Shown: piece after piece, positions 1-11,168 of the stretch
How the letters are laid out: the number at the start of each line of letters is the position of its first letter
How positions within the stretch are numbered: position 1 is the stretch's first letter
The notes under the pieces: generated by a model
What the model was told of the DNA's origin: nothing
The model's input: the letters and a program-made list of their open reading frames with translations, nothing else
The model's database searches: none
Made by a program: the position numbers and the translations under genes
Source: Devosia sp. LC5
Lineage (GTDB): Bacteria; Pseudomonadota; Alphaproteobacteria; Rhizobiales; Devosiaceae
Reading direction: 5' to 3'
NCBI RefSeq assembly: GCF_000735585.1
Contig: NZ_JNNO01000043.1
Coordinates: 150,101-214,100 of the forward strand
Length of the DNA stretch: 64,000 bases

Positions 1-425
1 CCGGTCCGCTGATCGGGTTCCCGATCGTTGACGTCAAGGTGACGCTGACTGAAGGCGCCTACCACGATGTTGACTCCTCGGTGCTGGCGTTCGAAATCGC
101 CGGCCGTGCAGGTTTCAACGAAGGCCTTCGCAAGGCGGCTCCCAAGATCCTGGAGCCGATCATGAAGGTTGAAGTTGTGACGCCGGAAGACTACATGGGC
201 GACGTCATCGGTGACCTGAATTCCCGACGCGGTCAGATCCACGGCACTGAAAGCCGCGGCATCCTCCAGGTCGTGAATGCCTATGTCCCGCTCGCGAACA
301 TGTTCGGGTATGTGAACTCGCTGCGCTCCATGAGCCAGGGTCGTGCGCAGTACTCGATGACGTTCGACCATTACGAGCAGGTTCCGCAGGCAGTCGCCGA
401 CGAAGTCCAGGCCAAGTACGCCTAA
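1..425 (+). CDS. fusA: Elongation factor G, C-terminal part (partial, enters from upstream)
   Basis: This is the 3' end of elongation factor G, the GTPase that translocates tRNA and mRNA on the ribosome. The frame enters at base 3 and runs 140 codons to TAA. The visible residues belong to the end of domain IV and domain V, with the conserved stretch [17 protein letters not shown] near base 195. The GTPase domain lies before the window. An ATG at 39 is internal, not a start. The gene is followed after 55 nt by tuf, the usual str-operon order, so it is probably cotranscribed with rpsL and rpsG upstream. Confidence 0.97.
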   Translation, partial: GPLIGFPIVDVKVTLTEGAYHDVDSSVLAFEIAGRAGFNEGLRKAAPKILEPIMKVEVVTPEDYMGDVIGDLNSRRGQIHGTESRGILQVVNAYVPLANMFGYVNSLRSMSQGRAQYSMTFDHYEQVPQAVADEVQAKYA

Positions 426-480
426 ATAATAAACTGAAACTCAAGGTTGGCCGAGCGGCTAACGAATACGGAGAGAAGCG

Positions 481-1671
<1,191 letters not shown>

Positions 1672-1686
1672 GCCCATAAAGATATT

Positions 1687-1714
1687 CGCGGCGCGCGGAT
1701 GAACGCGCGCCGCG
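1687..1714 (+). terminator. Perfect 11-bp GC hairpin between tuf and rpsJ (attenuator-like)
   Basis: Bases 1687-1697 are the exact reverse complement of 1704-1714, with a six-base loop GATGAA. The stem is entirely G and C. A short T run (1720-1723) follows only after a gap, so it is a poor intrinsic terminator by itself; it may be a partial terminator, an mRNA-stability stem, or a processing site separating tuf from the S10 genes. Confidence 0.45.
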
Positions 1715-1739
1715 ATCCATTTTCGTCAGGATTTACAAG

Positions 1740-2048
1740 ATGAACGGTCAGAATATTCGCATCCGCCTTAAGGCGTTTGACCATCGCGTTCTCGACGCTT
1801 CCACGCGCGAGATCGTGTCGACGGCCAAGCGTACGGGCGCGCAGGTTCGCGGGCCGATCCCGCTGCCGACGCGAATCGACAAATTTACCGTGAACCGCTC
1901 GCCGCATATCGATAAGAAGGCACGCGAGCAGTTCGAGATTCGGACCCACAAGCGTCTTCTGGACATCGTGGACCCGACTCCCCAGACGGTCGATGCTTTG
2001 ATGAAGCTCGATCTCGCCGCCGGCGTCGACGTCGAAATCAAGCTCTAA
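1740..2048 (+). CDS. rpsJ: 30S ribosomal protein S10
   Basis: The 102-residue product matches S10 from end to end, starting [15 protein letters not shown] and containing the typical RGPIPLPT loop. S10 lies in the 30S head and, in other bacteria, also pairs with NusB in antitermination. An AGGA ribosome binding site precedes the ATG. It is the first gene of the S10 cluster, 68 nt after tuf across a GC hairpin. A 134-nt gap with a possible folded leader separates it from rplC. Confidence 0.98.
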   Translation: MNGQNIRIRLKAFDHRVLDASTREIVSTAKRTGAQVRGPIPLPTRIDKFTVNRSPHIDKKAREQFEIRTHKRLLDIVDPTPQTVDALMKLDLAAGVDVEIKL

Positions 2049-2049
2049 A

Positions 2050-2089
2050 GCGAGATCCGGAAGCTAAGCGGTTTTCGGATACATCTCGC
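2050..2089 (+). promoter_or_regulatory. Possible folded leader element between rpsJ and rplC
   Basis: GCGAGAT (2050-2056) pairs with ATCTCGC (2083-2089), and just inside it CCG (2057-2059) can pair with CGG (2076-2078), leaving a four-base bulge on the 3' side. It lies in the longest internal gap of the S10 cluster (2049-2182). In E. coli the S10 operon is autoregulated by L4 through an upstream leader; whether this stem plays such a role here is only a guess. Confidence 0.3.
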
Positions 2090-2182
2090 GGTCTACGACT
2101 ACTAAGAGTTTCCGCGCTCACCGCAAAAAGGGTCCTCTGAAGCCATGACCCGGTGCAGCGCCAAGAGAGAAGGTAATAACCG

Positions 2183-2884
2183 ATGCGTTCTGGATTGATC
2201 GCACAGAAGCTGGGCATGACCCGCATTTTCGCAGAGGACGGCTCGCACGTTCCTGTGACCGTGCTGAGCTTGCAGAACTGCCAGGTGGTAGGCCAGCGGA
2301 CCGCTGATAAAGACGGCTATGTCGCGCTGCAGCTCGGCGCTGGACAGGCCAAGGCCAAGAACACGACCAAGGCAGAGCGCGGCCAGTTCGCCGTTGCCAA
2401 GGTCGAGCCCAAGCGCCATGTCGCTGAATTCCGCGTGGATGAAGCCAACCTCATCGAGGTCGGTGCTACGCTCCAGGCCGACCATTTCGTCGAAGGCCAG
2501 CTGGTGGACGTCACCGGTACTTCGATCGGTAAGGGTTTTGCCGGCGGTATGAAGCGCTGGAACTTCGGCGGTCTGCGTGCAACGCACGGCGTGTCGGTGT
2601 CGCACCGCTCGATCGGTTCTACCGGTGGTCGTCAGGACCCTGGTCGTACCTTCAAAAACAAGAAGATGCCGGGCCACATGGGCGATCGTCGCATCACCAC
2701 GCAGAACGTGAAGGTCGTCAAGACCGACATCGAGCGTGGCCTGATCATGATCCAGGGTTCGGTTCCCGGCGCCAAGGGCGCCTGGATCATGGTCAAGGAC
2801 GCTGTCAAGAAGCCTGCTCCCAAGGACGCCCAGTTCCCTGGTTCGTTCAAGGCCGCTGCAGACGTTGCAGGGGAAGCGAAATAA
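2183..2884 (+). CDS. rplC: 50S ribosomal protein L3
   Basis: The 233-residue product begins [16 protein letters not shown], the standard L3 start. It contains the long internal loop region ([28 protein letters not shown]) that reaches the peptidyl-transferase centre. It is longer than the about 209 residues of E. coli L3, with an extra acidic/alanine-rich C-terminal tail after residue 215. An AGAAGG ribosome binding site precedes the ATG. The TAA stop shares its last A with the rplD start codon, implying translational coupling. Confidence 0.98.
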   Translation: MRSGLIAQKLGMTRIFAEDGSHVPVTVLSLQNCQVVGQRTADKDGYVALQLGAGQAKAKNTTKAERGQFAVAKVEPKRHVAEFRVDEANLIEVGATLQADHFVEGQLVDVTGTSIGKGFAGGMKRWNFGGLRATHGVSVSHRSIGSTGGRQDPGRTFKNKKMPGHMGDRRITTQNVKVVKTDIERGLIMIQGSVPGAKGAWIMVKDAVKKPAPKDAQFPGSFKAAADVAGEAK

Positions 2885-3501
2885 TGGAACTCCAGGTTAC
2901 AAGTCTCGACGGCAAGTCCGTCGGCAAGATCGAGCTGGCTGATGACGTGTTCGGTTTGGAAGTCCGTCAGGACATCCTGCACCGCATGGTTCGTTACCAG
3001 CAGCTGAAGGCAATGTCCGGCACGCACGACGTCAAGAATCGTTCGGAAGGCGTTCGCACCGGCAAGAAGTTCAAGAAGCAAAAGGGCGGCGGCGCTCGTC
3101 ACGGCGATCGCAAGGCTCCCCAGTTCCGTGGTGGTGGCCGTGCATTCGGTCCGACCCCGCGCAGCCATGCGATTGATCTTCCCAAGAAGGTTCGCGCTCT
3201 GGCTCTCAAGCACGCCCTGTCGGCCAAGGCCGCTGCAGGCGAGCTGATCGTGCTGGACAGCGTCACGACTTCGGCTCCGAAGACCGCAACCCTGCGCACC
3301 ACCTTCGGCAAGCTCGAATGGCTGAACGCGCTGATCATCGACGGTGCTGCTGTCGACCAGAACTTCGCTCTGGCCGCTCGCAACATCCCGCATATCGACG
3401 TGCTGCCGGTGCAGGGGATCAACGTTGTGTCGATCCTCAAGCGCAACAAGCTCGTCCTGACCAAGGCAGCGCTCGAAGCGCTGGAAGCGAGGTTCGCATG
3501 A
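2884..3501 (+). CDS. rplD: 50S ribosomal protein L4
   Basis: The 205-residue product has the L4 features: a basic extended loop around residues 50-100 ([20 protein letters not shown], then [10 protein letters not shown]) that lines the exit tunnel, and a globular C-terminal half. L4 assembles early on 23S rRNA. In E. coli it also represses the S10 operon; that regulation is not shown here. The start overlaps the rplC stop by one base and the TGA stop overlaps the rplW ATG. Confidence 0.98.
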   Translation: MELQVTSLDGKSVGKIELADDVFGLEVRQDILHRMVRYQQLKAMSGTHDVKNRSEGVRTGKKFKKQKGGGARHGDRKAPQFRGGGRAFGPTPRSHAIDLPKKVRALALKHALSAKAAAGELIVLDSVTTSAPKTATLRTTFGKLEWLNALIIDGAAVDQNFALAARNIPHIDVLPVQGINVVSILKRNKLVLTKAALEALEARFA

Positions 3502-3791
3502 ACAAGCTCAGCGCTTATGACATCGTCCGTAACCCCGTCGTGACCGAAAAGTCGACGATGGCTTCGGAATATAACCAGGTCGTTTTCGACGTGGCGATCG
3601 ATGCCAACAAGACCGAGATCAAGGCTGCTGTCGAGCAGCTCTTCTCGGTCAAGGTCAAGGCCGTGAACACCCTGGTCCGCAAGGGCAAGGTGAAGCGGTT
3701 CCGTGGTCACATCGGTACGCGCAACGACGTCAAGAAGGCCGTTGTTACCCTCGTCGACGGCCAGTCGATCGATATTTCGACCGGCCTCTAA
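3498..3791 (+). CDS. rplW: 50S ribosomal protein L23
   Basis: The true start is the ATG at 3498, overlapping the rplD stop (ATGA), giving 97 residues that begin [19 protein letters not shown]. An in-frame start upstream at 3318 would lie inside rplD and is not used. L23 sits at the tunnel exit and is the docking site for trigger factor and SRP. The family motifs VVTEKS and [15 protein letters not shown] are present and the length is normal. Confidence 0.97.
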   Translation: MNKLSAYDIVRNPVVTEKSTMASEYNQVVFDVAIDANKTEIKAAVEQLFSVKVKAVNTLVRKGKVKRFRGHIGTRNDVKKAVVTLVDGQSIDISTGL

Positions 3792-3806
3792 GGGACAGAG
3801 ACAAAA

Positions 3807-4646
3807 ATGGCTCTTAAAACTTACAATCCCACCTCCGAAGGCCGTCGCCAACTCGTGACGACTGACCGTTCGGAACTCTGGAAGGGTGCTCCGGTCAAGA
3901 CTCTGACCGAAGGTCTCTCCAAGTCCGGTGGCCGCAATAATCGTGGTCGCATCACTGCCTTCCATCGTGGTGGCGGTCATAAGCGCACCTATCGCCTGAT
4001 CGATTTCAAGCGCGTCAAGTTTGACGCGGTTGGCACCGTCGAGCGCCTGGAATATGACCCCAACCGTACGGCCTGGATCGCGCTGATCAAGTACGAAGAC
4101 GGTGAACTGGCTTACATCGTTGCGCCGCAGCGTTTGTCGGCCGGCGACAAGGTCATCTCGTCGATGAATACCGTCGACGTGAAGCCGGGCAATGCCATGC
4201 CGCTCGAGCGCATGCCGGTCGGTACGATCGTGCACAATATCGAGCTGAAGCCCCGCAAGGGTGGCCAGGTTGCCCGTTCGGCTGGTGCTTATGCTCAGTA
4301 TGTCGGTCGTGACTCCGGTTGGGCGATCCTTCGCCTGAACTCGGGCGAGCAGCGCCGTGTGCATGGCACTTGCCTTGCAACCGTTGGTGCCGTCTCGAAC
4401 CAGGATCACTCCAACACCTCGCTCGGCAAGGCCGGTCGCAGCCGTTGGCTGGGTCGCAAGCCCGTCACGCGCGGCGTGGCCATGAACCCGATCGATCACC
4501 CCCATGGTGGTGGTGAAGGCCGTACTTCTGGTGGCCGTCACCCGGTTACTCCTTGGGGTAAGCCGACCAAGGGCAAGAAGACCCGCAGCAATAAGGCAAC
4601 GGACAAGTTCATCGTTCGCAGCCGTCACGTGAAGAAGGGCAGGTAA
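3807..4646 (+). CDS. rplB: 50S ribosomal protein L2
   Basis: The 279-residue product is full-length L2, needed for subunit association and peptidyl transfer. The signature [15 protein letters not shown] begins at residue 226, including the histidine implicated in activity, and the C-terminus is strongly basic ([13 protein letters not shown]). An AGGGACAGAG ribosome binding site precedes the ATG, 15 nt after rplW. It is followed by rpsS after three bases. Confidence 0.98.
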   Translation: MALKTYNPTSEGRRQLVTTDRSELWKGAPVKTLTEGLSKSGGRNNRGRITAFHRGGGHKRTYRLIDFKRVKFDAVGTVERLEYDPNRTAWIALIKYEDGELAYIVAPQRLSAGDKVISSMNTVDVKPGNAMPLERMPVGTIVHNIELKPRKGGQVARSAGAYAQYVGRDSGWAILRLNSGEQRRVHGTCLATVGAVSNQDHSNTSLGKAGRSRWLGRKPVTRGVAMNPIDHPHGGGEGRTSGGRHPVTPWGKPTKGKKTRSNKATDKFIVRSRHVKKGR

Positions 4647-4649
4647 GCC

Positions 4650-4928
4650 ATGACCCGTTCAATCTGGAAGGGGCCGTTTGTCGACGGCTACATGCTCAAG
4701 AAGGCCGAGAAGGCCCTCGCGTCTGGCCGCAACGATGTGGTCAAGATCTGGAGCCGCCGTTCGACCATCCTGCCGCAGTTCGTGGGTATCACCTTCGGCG
4801 TCCATAATGGCCACAAGCACGTCCCGGTAAGCGTTACCGAAGACATGATCGGTCACAAGTTCGGCGAATTCGCACCGACCCGTACCTATTACGGTCATGC
4901 GGCCGACAAGAAGGCCAAGAGGAAGTAA
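4650..4928 (+). CDS. rpsS: 30S ribosomal protein S19
   Basis: The 92-residue product begins [18 protein letters not shown] and contains [15 protein letters not shown] and [12 protein letters not shown], all typical of S19, which binds 16S rRNA with S13 in the 30S head. The start follows the rplB stop by three nucleotides with the ribosome binding site inside the end of rplB. Length is normal for the family. Confidence 0.98.
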   Translation: MTRSIWKGPFVDGYMLKKAEKALASGRNDVVKIWSRRSTILPQFVGITFGVHNGHKHVPVSVTEDMIGHKFGEFAPTRTYYGHAADKKAKRK

Positions 4929-4929
4929 T

Positions 4930-5310
4930 ATGAGCAAGCCGAAAACTGAGCGCGCTCTCAAGGACAACGAGGCTAAGGCTGTGCTGCGCATGCTGCGCAT
5001 CAGCCCTCAGAAGCTGAACCTCGTCGCGCAGTTGATCCGTGGCAAGAAGGTCGAGAAGGCTCTGGCCGATCTCGAGTTCAGCCACAAGCGGATCTCCGGC
5101 CAGGTCAAGAAGGTGCTGGAAAGCGCCATCGCGAACGCCGAAAACAACCATGGCCTCGATACCGATGCCCTGGTCGTCGCTGAAGCCTTTGTCGGCAACT
5201 CGCTGGTCATGAAGCGGTTCACCGCTCGTGGTCGTGGCAAGTCGTCGCGCATCGAAAAGCCGTTCTCGCATCTGACGATCGTCGTGCGGCAAGTTGAGGA
5301 GGCCGCATAA
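4930..5310 (+). CDS. rplV: 50S ribosomal protein L22
   Basis: The ATG at 4930, one base after the rpsS stop and preceded by GAGGAAG, gives a 126-residue protein beginning [17 protein letters not shown]. An upstream in-frame start at 4897 lies inside rpsS and is less likely. The tunnel-lining beta-hairpin region [18 protein letters not shown] is present. L22 with L4 forms the tunnel constriction where macrolides act. The TAA stop overlaps the rpsC start by one base. Confidence 0.96.
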   Translation: MSKPKTERALKDNEAKAVLRMLRISPQKLNLVAQLIRGKKVEKALADLEFSHKRISGQVKKVLESAIANAENNHGLDTDALVVAEAFVGNSLVMKRFTARGRGKSSRIEKPFSHLTIVVRQVEEAA

Positions 5311-6050
5311 TGGGCCAGAAGATCAATCCAATCGGCTTCCGCCTCGGCATCAACCGTACGTGGGACAGCCGCTGGTACGCCAATAAGGGCGAATACGGCA
5401 CGCTGCTGCAGGAAGACCTGAAGATCCGTACGGCTCTTCTGGAAGACCTCAAGGCCGCTGCGGTGTCCAAGATCGTCATCGAGCGTCCGCACCGCAAGTG
5501 CCGCGTGTCGATCCACACTGCCCGTCCGGGCATCGTGATCGGCAAGAAGGGCGCTGACATCGACAAGATCCGTGCCAAGGTGAAGAAGTTCACCGACAGC
5601 GAAGTGCACATCAACATCGTTGAAGTGCGCAAGCCGGAGACCGATGCGACGCTGGTTGCCCAGGGCATTGCCCAGCAGCTGGAACGCCGCGTGGCCTTCC
5701 GCCGTGCCATGAAGCGCGCCGTGCAGACCGCAATCCGCATGGGCGCCGGTGGTATTCGCGTCAATGTCGGTGGTCGTCTGGGCGGTGCCGATATCGCTCG
5801 TACCGAATGGTACCGCGAAGGCCGCGTCCCGCTGCACACCCTGCGTGCTGATATCGACTACGGCACTGCCGAAGCCGAAACCACGTATGGCATCATCGGT
5901 ATCAAGGTCTGGATCTTCAAGGGCGAAGTCCTTGAGCATGATCCGACTGCGCACGAACGTCGCGCAACCGAAGGTGCCGATCAGGGCGGTCAGCGCGCTG
6001 AACGTGAACCGCGCCGCGAGCGCGGCGACCGTGACCGCGAACGCGCATAA
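5310..6050 (+). CDS. rpsC: 30S ribosomal protein S3
   Basis: The 246-residue product has the KH domain with its GKKG loop at residues 78-81 and the C-terminal S3 domain ([18 protein letters not shown]). S3 guides mRNA at the entry channel and contributes to helicase activity. After about residue 215 comes a charged, Arg/Glu-rich low-complexity tail (AERE, RRER, DRDRE). The start overlaps the rplV stop by one base (TAATG), indicating coupling. Confidence 0.98.
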   Translation: MGQKINPIGFRLGINRTWDSRWYANKGEYGTLLQEDLKIRTALLEDLKAAAVSKIVIERPHRKCRVSIHTARPGIVIGKKGADIDKIRAKVKKFTDSEVHINIVEVRKPETDATLVAQGIAQQLERRVAFRRAMKRAVQTAIRMGAGGIRVNVGGRLGGADIARTEWYREGRVPLHTLRADIDYGTAEAETTYGIIGIKVWIFKGEVLEHDPTAHERRATEGADQGGQRAEREPRRERGDRDRERA

Positions 6051-6065
6051 GAAGGTTAGTTCATT

Positions 6066-6479
6066 ATGCTGCAACCTAAGAAGACCAAGTTCCGCAAGGC
6101 CCATAAGGGCCGTATCCATGGCGTTGCCAAGGGCGGTACCGATCTGGCATTCGGCCAGTATGCCCTCAAGGCAACCGAACCCGAGCGCGTCACTGCTCGC
6201 CAGATCGAAGCGGCCCGCCGCGCGATCACTCGCGAGATGAAGCGCCAGGGCCGGGTATGGATCCGTATCTTCCCGGACGTGCCGGTTTCCAAGAAGCCGA
6301 CCGAAGTGCGTATGGGTAAGGGCAAGGGTTCTGTTGAATTCTGGGCCGCCCGCGTCAAGCCGGGCCGTATCGTATTCGAGATCGACGGCGTCCCCGAGGA
6401 CGTTGCCAAGGAAGCCCTGCGCCTCGGCGCAATGAAGCTCCCGATCATGACGCGGGTTGTTACCCGCATTGCCGACTAA
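6066..6479 (+). CDS. rplP: 50S ribosomal protein L16
   Basis: The 137-residue product begins [16 protein letters not shown] and contains [10 protein letters not shown] and [13 protein letters not shown], typical of L16, which helps position A-site tRNA. Length is normal. An AGAAGG ribosome binding site lies upstream of the ATG, 15 nt after rpsC. It is followed 11 nt later by rpmC. Confidence 0.98.
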   Translation: MLQPKKTKFRKAHKGRIHGVAKGGTDLAFGQYALKATEPERVTARQIEAARRAITREMKRQGRVWIRIFPDVPVSKKPTEVRMGKGKGSVEFWAARVKPGRIVFEIDGVPEDVAKEALRLGAMKLPIMTRVVTRIAD

Positions 6480-6490
6480 GGAACACGAGC

Positions 6491-6685
6491 ATGAAAGCCA
6501 GTGATGTGCGGGCTAAGACCGCAGACGAACTGAAAGATCAGCTCGTCGCCCTCAAGAAAGAACAGTTCAACCTGCGTTTCCAGCGTGCTACCCAGCAGCT
6601 GGAAAAGCCGACCGAGGTCAAGAAGGTCCGCCGCGATATCGCGCGGATCAAGACGATCCTTGGCGAAAAGAACGCAGCGAAGTAA
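6491..6685 (+). CDS. rpmC: 50S ribosomal protein L29
   Basis: The 64-residue product begins [18 protein letters not shown] and contains the two-helix pattern with FNLRFQ and [10 protein letters not shown] typical of L29. L29 borders the tunnel exit near L23. A TAAGGA ribosome binding site, using the end of rplP, precedes the start. Placement between rplP and rpsQ is the standard order. Confidence 0.97.
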   Translation: MKASDVRAKTADELKDQLVALKKEQFNLRFQRATQQLEKPTEVKKVRRDIARIKTILGEKNAAK

Positions 6686-6697
6686 GGAGCCGCGACC

Positions 6698-6955
6698 ATG
6701 CCAAAGCGCGTTTTGCAGGGGACTGTTGTCTCCGACGCCAATGAAAAGACGGTCGTGGTGCGCGTTGAGCGCCGTTTCACGCATCCGGTGATGAAGAAGA
6801 CCGTGCGCCGGTCCAAGAAGTACCACGCGCACGATGAAGCTAATGTGGCGAAGGTCGGTCAGATCGTGTGGATCGAAGAATGTGCGCCAATCTCCAAGAA
6901 TAAGCGCTGGACGCTTGTTGTTGGTGCGGCTCAGCAGGAAGGCGCTCAGTCATGA
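6698..6955 (+). CDS. rpsQ: 30S ribosomal protein S17
   Basis: The 85-residue product begins [19 protein letters not shown] and contains the OB-fold pattern [20 protein letters not shown] of S17, a primary 16S rRNA binder. GTAAGGAG precedes the ATG. It closes the S10 cluster; the TGA overlaps the rplN ATG by four bases, so S10 and spc genes are physically and probably translationally coupled here. Confidence 0.97.
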   Translation: MPKRVLQGTVVSDANEKTVVVRVERRFTHPVMKKTVRRSKKYHAHDEANVAKVGQIVWIEECAPISKNKRWTLVVGAAQQEGAQS

Positions 6956-7320
6956 TCCAGATGCAGTCCAATCTCGACGTTGCCGATAATTCCGGCGCCC
7001 GTCGTGTCATGTGCATCAAGGTGCTGGGCGGTTCGCACCGCAAGTACGCTTCGGTCGGCGACATCATCGTCGTGTCGGTCAAGGATGCCATTCCGCGCGG
7101 TCGCGTGAAGAAGGGCCAGGTCATGAAGGCCGTGGTCGTTCGGACCGCGTTCGACATCCGTCGTCCCGATGGCACCGTGATCCGCTTCGACAAGAACGCC
7201 GCGGTTCTGATCAACAATCAGAAAGAGCCGATCGGCACCCGTATCTTCGGACCAGTTCCGCGCGAGCTTCGCGCCAAGAACCACATGAAGATCATCTCGC
7301 TCGCACCAGAGGTGCTGTAA
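6952..7320 (+). CDS. rplN: 50S ribosomal protein L14
   Basis: The 122-residue product begins [19 protein letters not shown] and ends [16 protein letters not shown], the family pattern over its whole length. L14 lies at the subunit interface. It opens the spc cluster with an ATGA overlap to rpsQ; the stop TAA shares its last base with the rplX ATG. Confidence 0.98.
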   Translation: MIQMQSNLDVADNSGARRVMCIKVLGGSHRKYASVGDIIVVSVKDAIPRGRVKKGQVMKAVVVRTAFDIRRPDGTVIRFDKNAAVLINNQKEPIGTRIFGPVPRELRAKNHMKIISLAPEVL

Positions 7321-7631
7321 TGGCCGCCAAGATTAAGAAGGGCGACAAAGTCGTCGTCCTGGCCGGCAAGGACAAGGGCAAGACCGGTCAGGTCCTGTCC
7401 GTCATCCCGACCGAAACCAAGGCACTTGTCCAGGGTATCAACCTGGTCCGTCGCCACACCAAGCAGACCGCGTCGACCGATGCCGGCATCTTCACCAAGG
7501 AAGCGCCGATCCATCTGTCCAATCTCGCGATCGCCGACAAGGATGGCAAGCCCAGCCGCGTTGGTTTCCAGATCAAGGACGGCGTGAAGACGCGCGTCGC
7601 CAAGTCGACCGGAGATTCGATCGATGGCTGA
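7320..7631 (+). CDS. rplX: 50S ribosomal protein L24
   Basis: The start is the ATG at 7320, overlapping the rplN stop by one base, giving 103 residues beginning [20 protein letters not shown]. This is the KOW motif of L24, which initiates 50S assembly. Longer in-frame readings from 7011 lie within rplN and are rejected. The 3' end overlaps the rplE start by eight nucleotides. Confidence 0.97.
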   Translation: MAAKIKKGDKVVVLAGKDKGKTGQVLSVIPTETKALVQGINLVRRHTKQTASTDAGIFTKEAPIHLSNLAIADKDGKPSRVGFQIKDGVKTRVAKSTGDSIDG

Positions 7632-8181
7632 TACAGCTTACGTTCCGCGTCTTCGTACCGAGTACGAAGAGAACATCCGTAAGGTTCTGCAGGAGCAATT
7701 CTCCTACAAGAACACCATGGAACTGCCCAAGCTCGACAAGATCGTGCTGAACATGGGCGTTGGCGAAGCCGTCAACGACACCAAGAAGGTCAAGTCGGCT
7801 GCTGCCGAGCTGGAAAAGATCGCTGGGCAGAAGCCGGTTATCACCCACGCTCGTAAGTCGATCGCTGGCTTCAAGGTGCGTGAAGAGATGCCGCTTGGCG
7901 TCAAGGTGACGCTGCGCAAGACGCGCATGTACGAATTCCTGGACCGCCTGGTGAATATCGCACTGCCGCGCGTTCGCGACTTCCGCGGGCTGAACCCGAA
8001 CTCTTTCGACGGCCGTGGCAATTATGCTATGGGCATCAAGGAACACATCATTTTCCCCGAAATCAACTATGATCAGATCGATCAGGTTTGGGGCATGGAC
8101 ATCGTGATCGCCACGACGGCCAAGACCGATGATGAAGCGCGCGCGCTGCTCAAGGCATTCAACTTCCCATTCCGCACGTAA
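7624..8181 (+). CDS. rplE: 50S ribosomal protein L5
   Basis: The 185-residue product has the L5 landmarks: [32 protein letters not shown] and the C-terminal [17 protein letters not shown]5 binds 5S rRNA and contacts S13 across the subunit bridge. The start lies inside the end of rplX with GGAG about ten bases upstream. Length is typical. Confidence 0.98.
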   Translation: MADTAYVPRLRTEYEENIRKVLQEQFSYKNTMELPKLDKIVLNMGVGEAVNDTKKVKSAAAELEKIAGQKPVITHARKSIAGFKVREEMPLGVKVTLRKTRMYEFLDRLVNIALPRVRDFRGLNPNSFDGRGNYAMGIKEHIIFPEINYDQIDQVWGMDIVIATTAKTDDEARALLKAFNFPFRT

Positions 8182-8211
8182 GCGGATAGGGAAGGGAAAA
8201 AGGATCAGGAT

Positions 8212-8517
8212 ATGGCAAAGACCAGTTCCATCGAGAAAAACAACAAGCGCGCCGCTCTGGCCAAGCAGTTTGCTGGCAAGCGTGCGGCGCTCAAGGCGCA
8301 GACCAAGGATCAGTCGATCCCGGCCGATCAGCGCTTCGCCGCTCAGCTCAAGCTGGCCGAACTGCCGCGTAATTCGGCCAAGGTTCGTGTCCGCAATCGC
8401 TGCGAAGTCTCGGGTCGTCCCCGCGGCTATTATCGCAAGCTCAAGCTGAGCCGTATCGCTCTGCGTCAGCTGGGTAACCTGGGTCTGATCCCGGGCCTGG
8501 TTAAGTCGAGCTGGTAA
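8212..8517 (+). CDS. rpsN: 30S ribosomal protein S14 (long, zinc-independent form)
   Basis: The 101-residue product begins [19 protein letters not shown] and ends with [15 protein letters not shown] and IPGLVKSSW, the long S14 type without the paired CxxC zinc-ribbon cysteines of the short form. It belongs to the 30S head. AAAAAGGATCAGG precedes the ATG. The 30-nt gap after rplE is free of other features. Confidence 0.97.
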   Translation: MAKTSSIEKNNKRAALAKQFAGKRAALKAQTKDQSIPADQRFAAQLKLAELPRNSAKVRVRNRCEVSGRPRGYYRKLKLSRIALRQLGNLGLIPGLVKSSW

Positions 8518-8529
8518 GGAGAACAGAAA

Positions 8530-8928
8530 ATGAGCTTTTCCGATCCAATCGGCGATATGCTGACGCGCATCCGTAATGCACAGATGCGCCGCAAGAATTC
8601 CGTTTCGACGCCGGCTTCGACCCTTCGCGGTCGTGTGCTGGACGTGCTCCAGTCCGAGGGTTTCATCCGCGGCTATTCGGAGACCAAGTTCGAAAACGGT
8701 GCTGCCGAGTACGAAATTGAACTGAAGTACTCGGATGACGTTGCTGTTATCCGCACGATCGAGCGCGTTTCGCGTCCCGGCCGCCGCGTTTACGCTTCCG
8801 TCAAGAATATTCCGCAGGTTGCCAATGGCCTGGGTGTCTCGATCCTCTCCACCCCCAAGGGTGTGATGGCCGACCACGAAGCCAAGGCTGCCAATGTTGG
8901 TGGCGAGGTACTCTGCCGCGTCTTCTAA
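8530..8928 (+). CDS. rpsH: 30S ribosomal protein S8
   Basis: The 132-residue product begins [18 protein letters not shown] and ends [15 protein letters not shown] then GGEVLCRVF, the S8 signature regions. S8 binds the 16S central domain; in E. coli it is the spc-operon translational repressor, acting near rplE, but no matching target was sought here. TAAGGAGAA precedes the ATG. Confidence 0.98.
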   Translation: MSFSDPIGDMLTRIRNAQMRRKNSVSTPASTLRGRVLDVLQSEGFIRGYSETKFENGAAEYEIELKYSDDVAVIRTIERVSRPGRRVYASVKNIPQVANGLGVSILSTPKGVMADHEAKAANVGGEVLCRVF

Positions 8929-8966
8929 GAGGCGCGGTAAGACGATTACTCAAGGATTGAACTAGA

Positions 8967-9500
8967 ATGTCACGTACTGGCAAGAAACCGGTTGCACCGG
9001 TTAGCGGTGTAACGGTCACGATCAATGGTCGTACCGTCACCGCAAAGGGCCCGAAGGGCGAATTGAGCATCGAGCTCATGGATGTTGTCAATGTGGAGAA
9101 TGGCTCCGACGGTCTCGTCGTGACGCCGGCCAATGACACCCGCGAGGCTCGCGCCGCTTGGGGCACTACCCGTGCACTGATCCAGAACATGGTCACCGGT
9201 GTTTCGGCTGGCTTCGAGAAGAAGCTGGCGATCCAGGGCGTGGGTTATCGCGCTGCCATGCAGGGCAAGGATGTCAAGCTGTCGCTTGGTTTCAGCCACG
9301 AAGTGATCTATCAGCCCCCTCAGGGCATCACCCTGGCTGTGCCGGCGCCGACGGAAATCGTCATCACCGGCACCGACAAGCAGCAGGTTGGTCAGGTTGC
9401 GGCGAACATCCGCGCCTGGCGCAAGCCAGAGCCCTACAAGGGCAAGGGCGTTCGGTATGCGGGCGAATTCGTCTTCCGCAAAGAAGGCAAGAAGAAGTAA
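8967..9500 (+). CDS. rplF: 50S ribosomal protein L6
   Basis: The 177-residue product begins [17 protein letters not shown] and has the conserved second domain ([22 protein letters not shown]) and C-terminal [20 protein letters not shown]6 lies near the factor-binding site. CAAGGATTGA precedes the ATG, 38 nt after rpsH. Confidence 0.98.
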   Translation: MSRTGKKPVAPVSGVTVTINGRTVTAKGPKGELSIELMDVVNVENGSDGLVVTPANDTREARAAWGTTRALIQNMVTGVSAGFEKKLAIQGVGYRAAMQGKDVKLSLGFSHEVIYQPPQGITLAVPAPTEIVITGTDKQQVGQVAANIRAWRKPEPYKGKGVRYAGEFVFRKEGKKK

Positions 9501-9512
9501 GGAGCGCCTGCA

Positions 9513-9872
9513 ATGGCTATCAGTGCAAAAGGTGCGGACCGCCGCAAGGCTCGTGTCCGCAAGGCGCTCAAGGCTCGTGCCTTCGGTCGTCCCCGTCTGT
9601 CGGTTTTCCGTTCGGACAAGAATATCTACGCTCAGATCATCGACGATGCGACCGGCCGTACGCTGGCCGCCGCTTCGACCCTCGACAAGGACGTCAAGGG
9701 CACCATCAAGGGTGGTTCGGCGGAAGCCGCTGCTACGGTCGGCAAGCTGATCGCAGAGCGCGGCACCAAGGCGGGTGTGGCCGAAGTTGTCTTCGACCGC
9801 GGCGCATACATCTATCATGGCCGTGTAAAGGCCCTTGCAGACGCTGCCCGTGAGGGCGGCCTGCAGTTCTAG
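9513..9872 (+). CDS. rplR: 50S ribosomal protein L18
   Basis: The 119-residue product has the basic N-terminal arm ([20 protein letters not shown]) and the L18 core ([35 protein letters not shown]). It binds 5S rRNA with L5 and L25. TAAGGAGCG precedes the ATG, 12 nt after rplF. Confidence 0.98.
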   Translation: MAISAKGADRRKARVRKALKARAFGRPRLSVFRSDKNIYAQIIDDATGRTLAAASTLDKDVKGTIKGGSAEAAATVGKLIAERGTKAGVAEVVFDRGAYIYHGRVKALADAAREGGLQF

Positions 9873-9895
9873 GCACGGACAAGGAAAGAAACATT

Positions 9896-10429
9896 ATGAG
9901 CAGAGACGTTCAAGAACGCGAAAGCGAATTCGTCGATCGCCTGGTCCACATCAACCGCGTGGCCAAAGTGGTCAAGGGCGGCCGTCGTTTCGGTTTTGCC
10001 GCACTCGTCGTTGTTGGTGACCAGAAGGGCCGCGTTGGCTTTGGTCACGGCAAGGCCCGTGAAGTGCCCGAAGCGATCCGCAAGGCTACCGAGCAGGCCA
10101 AGCGCCAGATGATCCGCGTGCCGCTGCGCGATGCCCGCACGTTGCACCACGACGTGCACGGCCGTCACGGCGCCGGCAAGGTTATCCTGCGTGCCGCCGT
10201 TCCCGGTACCGGCATCATCGCCGGTGGTCCGATGCGCGCCGTCTTCGAGACGCTGGGCATCAATGACATCGTTGCCAAGTCGCAGGGGACTGCTAACCCC
10301 TACAACATGGTGCGGGCCACTTTCGATGCGCTGAAGCGCGTTGATAGCCCCCGCTCGGTTGCCGCCCGCCGCGGTCTCAAGGTTTCCGAACTGCAAGCTC
10401 GCCGTGGCGAGACTGCTGTCGAAGCCTGA
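9896..10429 (+). CDS. rpsE: 30S ribosomal protein S5
   Basis: The 177-residue product contains the S5 double-stranded RNA-binding domain ([37 protein letters not shown]) and the C-terminal part with GGPMRAVFE and [11 protein letters not shown]5 acts in decoding accuracy and mRNA unwinding. A short extension follows the usual end. CAAGGAAAG precedes the ATG. Confidence 0.98.
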   Translation: MSRDVQERESEFVDRLVHINRVAKVVKGGRRFGFAALVVVGDQKGRVGFGHGKAREVPEAIRKATEQAKRQMIRVPLRDARTLHHDVHGRHGAGKVILRAAVPGTGIIAGGPMRAVFETLGINDIVAKSQGTANPYNMVRATFDALKRVDSPRSVAARRGLKVSELQARRGETAVEA

Positions 10430-10452
10430 TAGATCAGGTCTGGAGAAGCATC

Positions 10453-10641
10453 ATGGCTAAAGACAAGACCATTACTCTGCAGCAGATCGGCTCCCCGATC
10501 CGCCGTGAGAAGAGCCAGCGCGCGACCCTGATCGGTCTCGGGCTCAACAAGATGAACAAGCAGCGTCAGCTGATCGACACGCCTGAAGTGCGTGGCATGA
10601 TCAACAAGGTGCCGCATCTCGTCCGTATCATCGGCGAGTGA
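10453..10641 (+). CDS. rpmD: 50S ribosomal protein L30
   Basis: The 62-residue product has the L30 pattern [26 protein letters not shown] and [13 protein letters not shown]30 is a small 50S protein not universally present. CTGGAGAAG precedes the ATG. It lies between rpsE and rplO as in the usual spc order. Confidence 0.97.
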   Translation: MAKDKTITLQQIGSPIRREKSQRATLIGLGLNKMNKQRQLIDTPEVRGMINKVPHLVRIIGE

Positions 10642-10658
10642 GAGAGAAGGTCCCTCAA

Positions 10659-11159
10659 ATGACCCGTTTGAATGAACTTCGCGACAATCCCGGTGCCAAC
10701 AAGGTCCGTATCCGTATTGGTCGCGGTATCGGTTCCGGTAAGGGCAAGACCGGTGGTCGCGGCGGCAAGGGCCAGACTGCACGTTCCGGCGTTGCGATCA
10801 ACGGCTTCGAAGGCGGCCAGATGCCCCTTCACATGCGTATGCCCAAGCGTGGCTTCAATGCGCTCAATCCAGGTAACTGGAACGAGGTCCGCATCGATCG
10901 CCTTCAGGCCTATATCGACGCCGGCAAGCTCGATCCCAAGGCTGTGATCGACGCTGCTGCGCTGATCGCTGCCCGCGTGATCCGCCGTCCCAAGGATGGT
11001 GTGCGGCTGATCGGCTCCGAGGGCTTCACCTCCAAGAAGGTGACCTTCAACGTCAATTATGCGACCAAGGGCGCATTGGCAGCTATTGAATCTGCTGGTG
11101 GCAAGGTCGATATCATCCCGGCAAAGGCGCCGTGGAAGAAGACTCCACACGCCGGTTAA
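10659..11159 (+). CDS. rplO: 50S ribosomal protein L15
   Basis: The ATG at 10659, preceded by GAGAGAAGG, gives a 166-residue protein beginning [19 protein letters not shown]. An in-frame GTG at 10638 overlaps the rpmD stop but adds seven residues not expected in L15. The glycine-rich RNA-binding N-terminus ([19 protein letters not shown]) and C-terminal IIPAKAP are present. It is immediately followed by a strong intrinsic terminator, unusual inside the spc operon. Confidence 0.96.
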   Translation: MTRLNELRDNPGANKVRIRIGRGIGSGKGKTGGRGGKGQTARSGVAINGFEGGQMPLHMRMPKRGFNALNPGNWNEVRIDRLQAYIDAGKLDPKAVIDAAALIAARVIRRPKDGVRLIGSEGFTSKKVTFNVNYATKGALAAIESAGGKVDIIPAKAPWKKTPHAG

Positions 11160-11168
11160 TTTCGGCCA

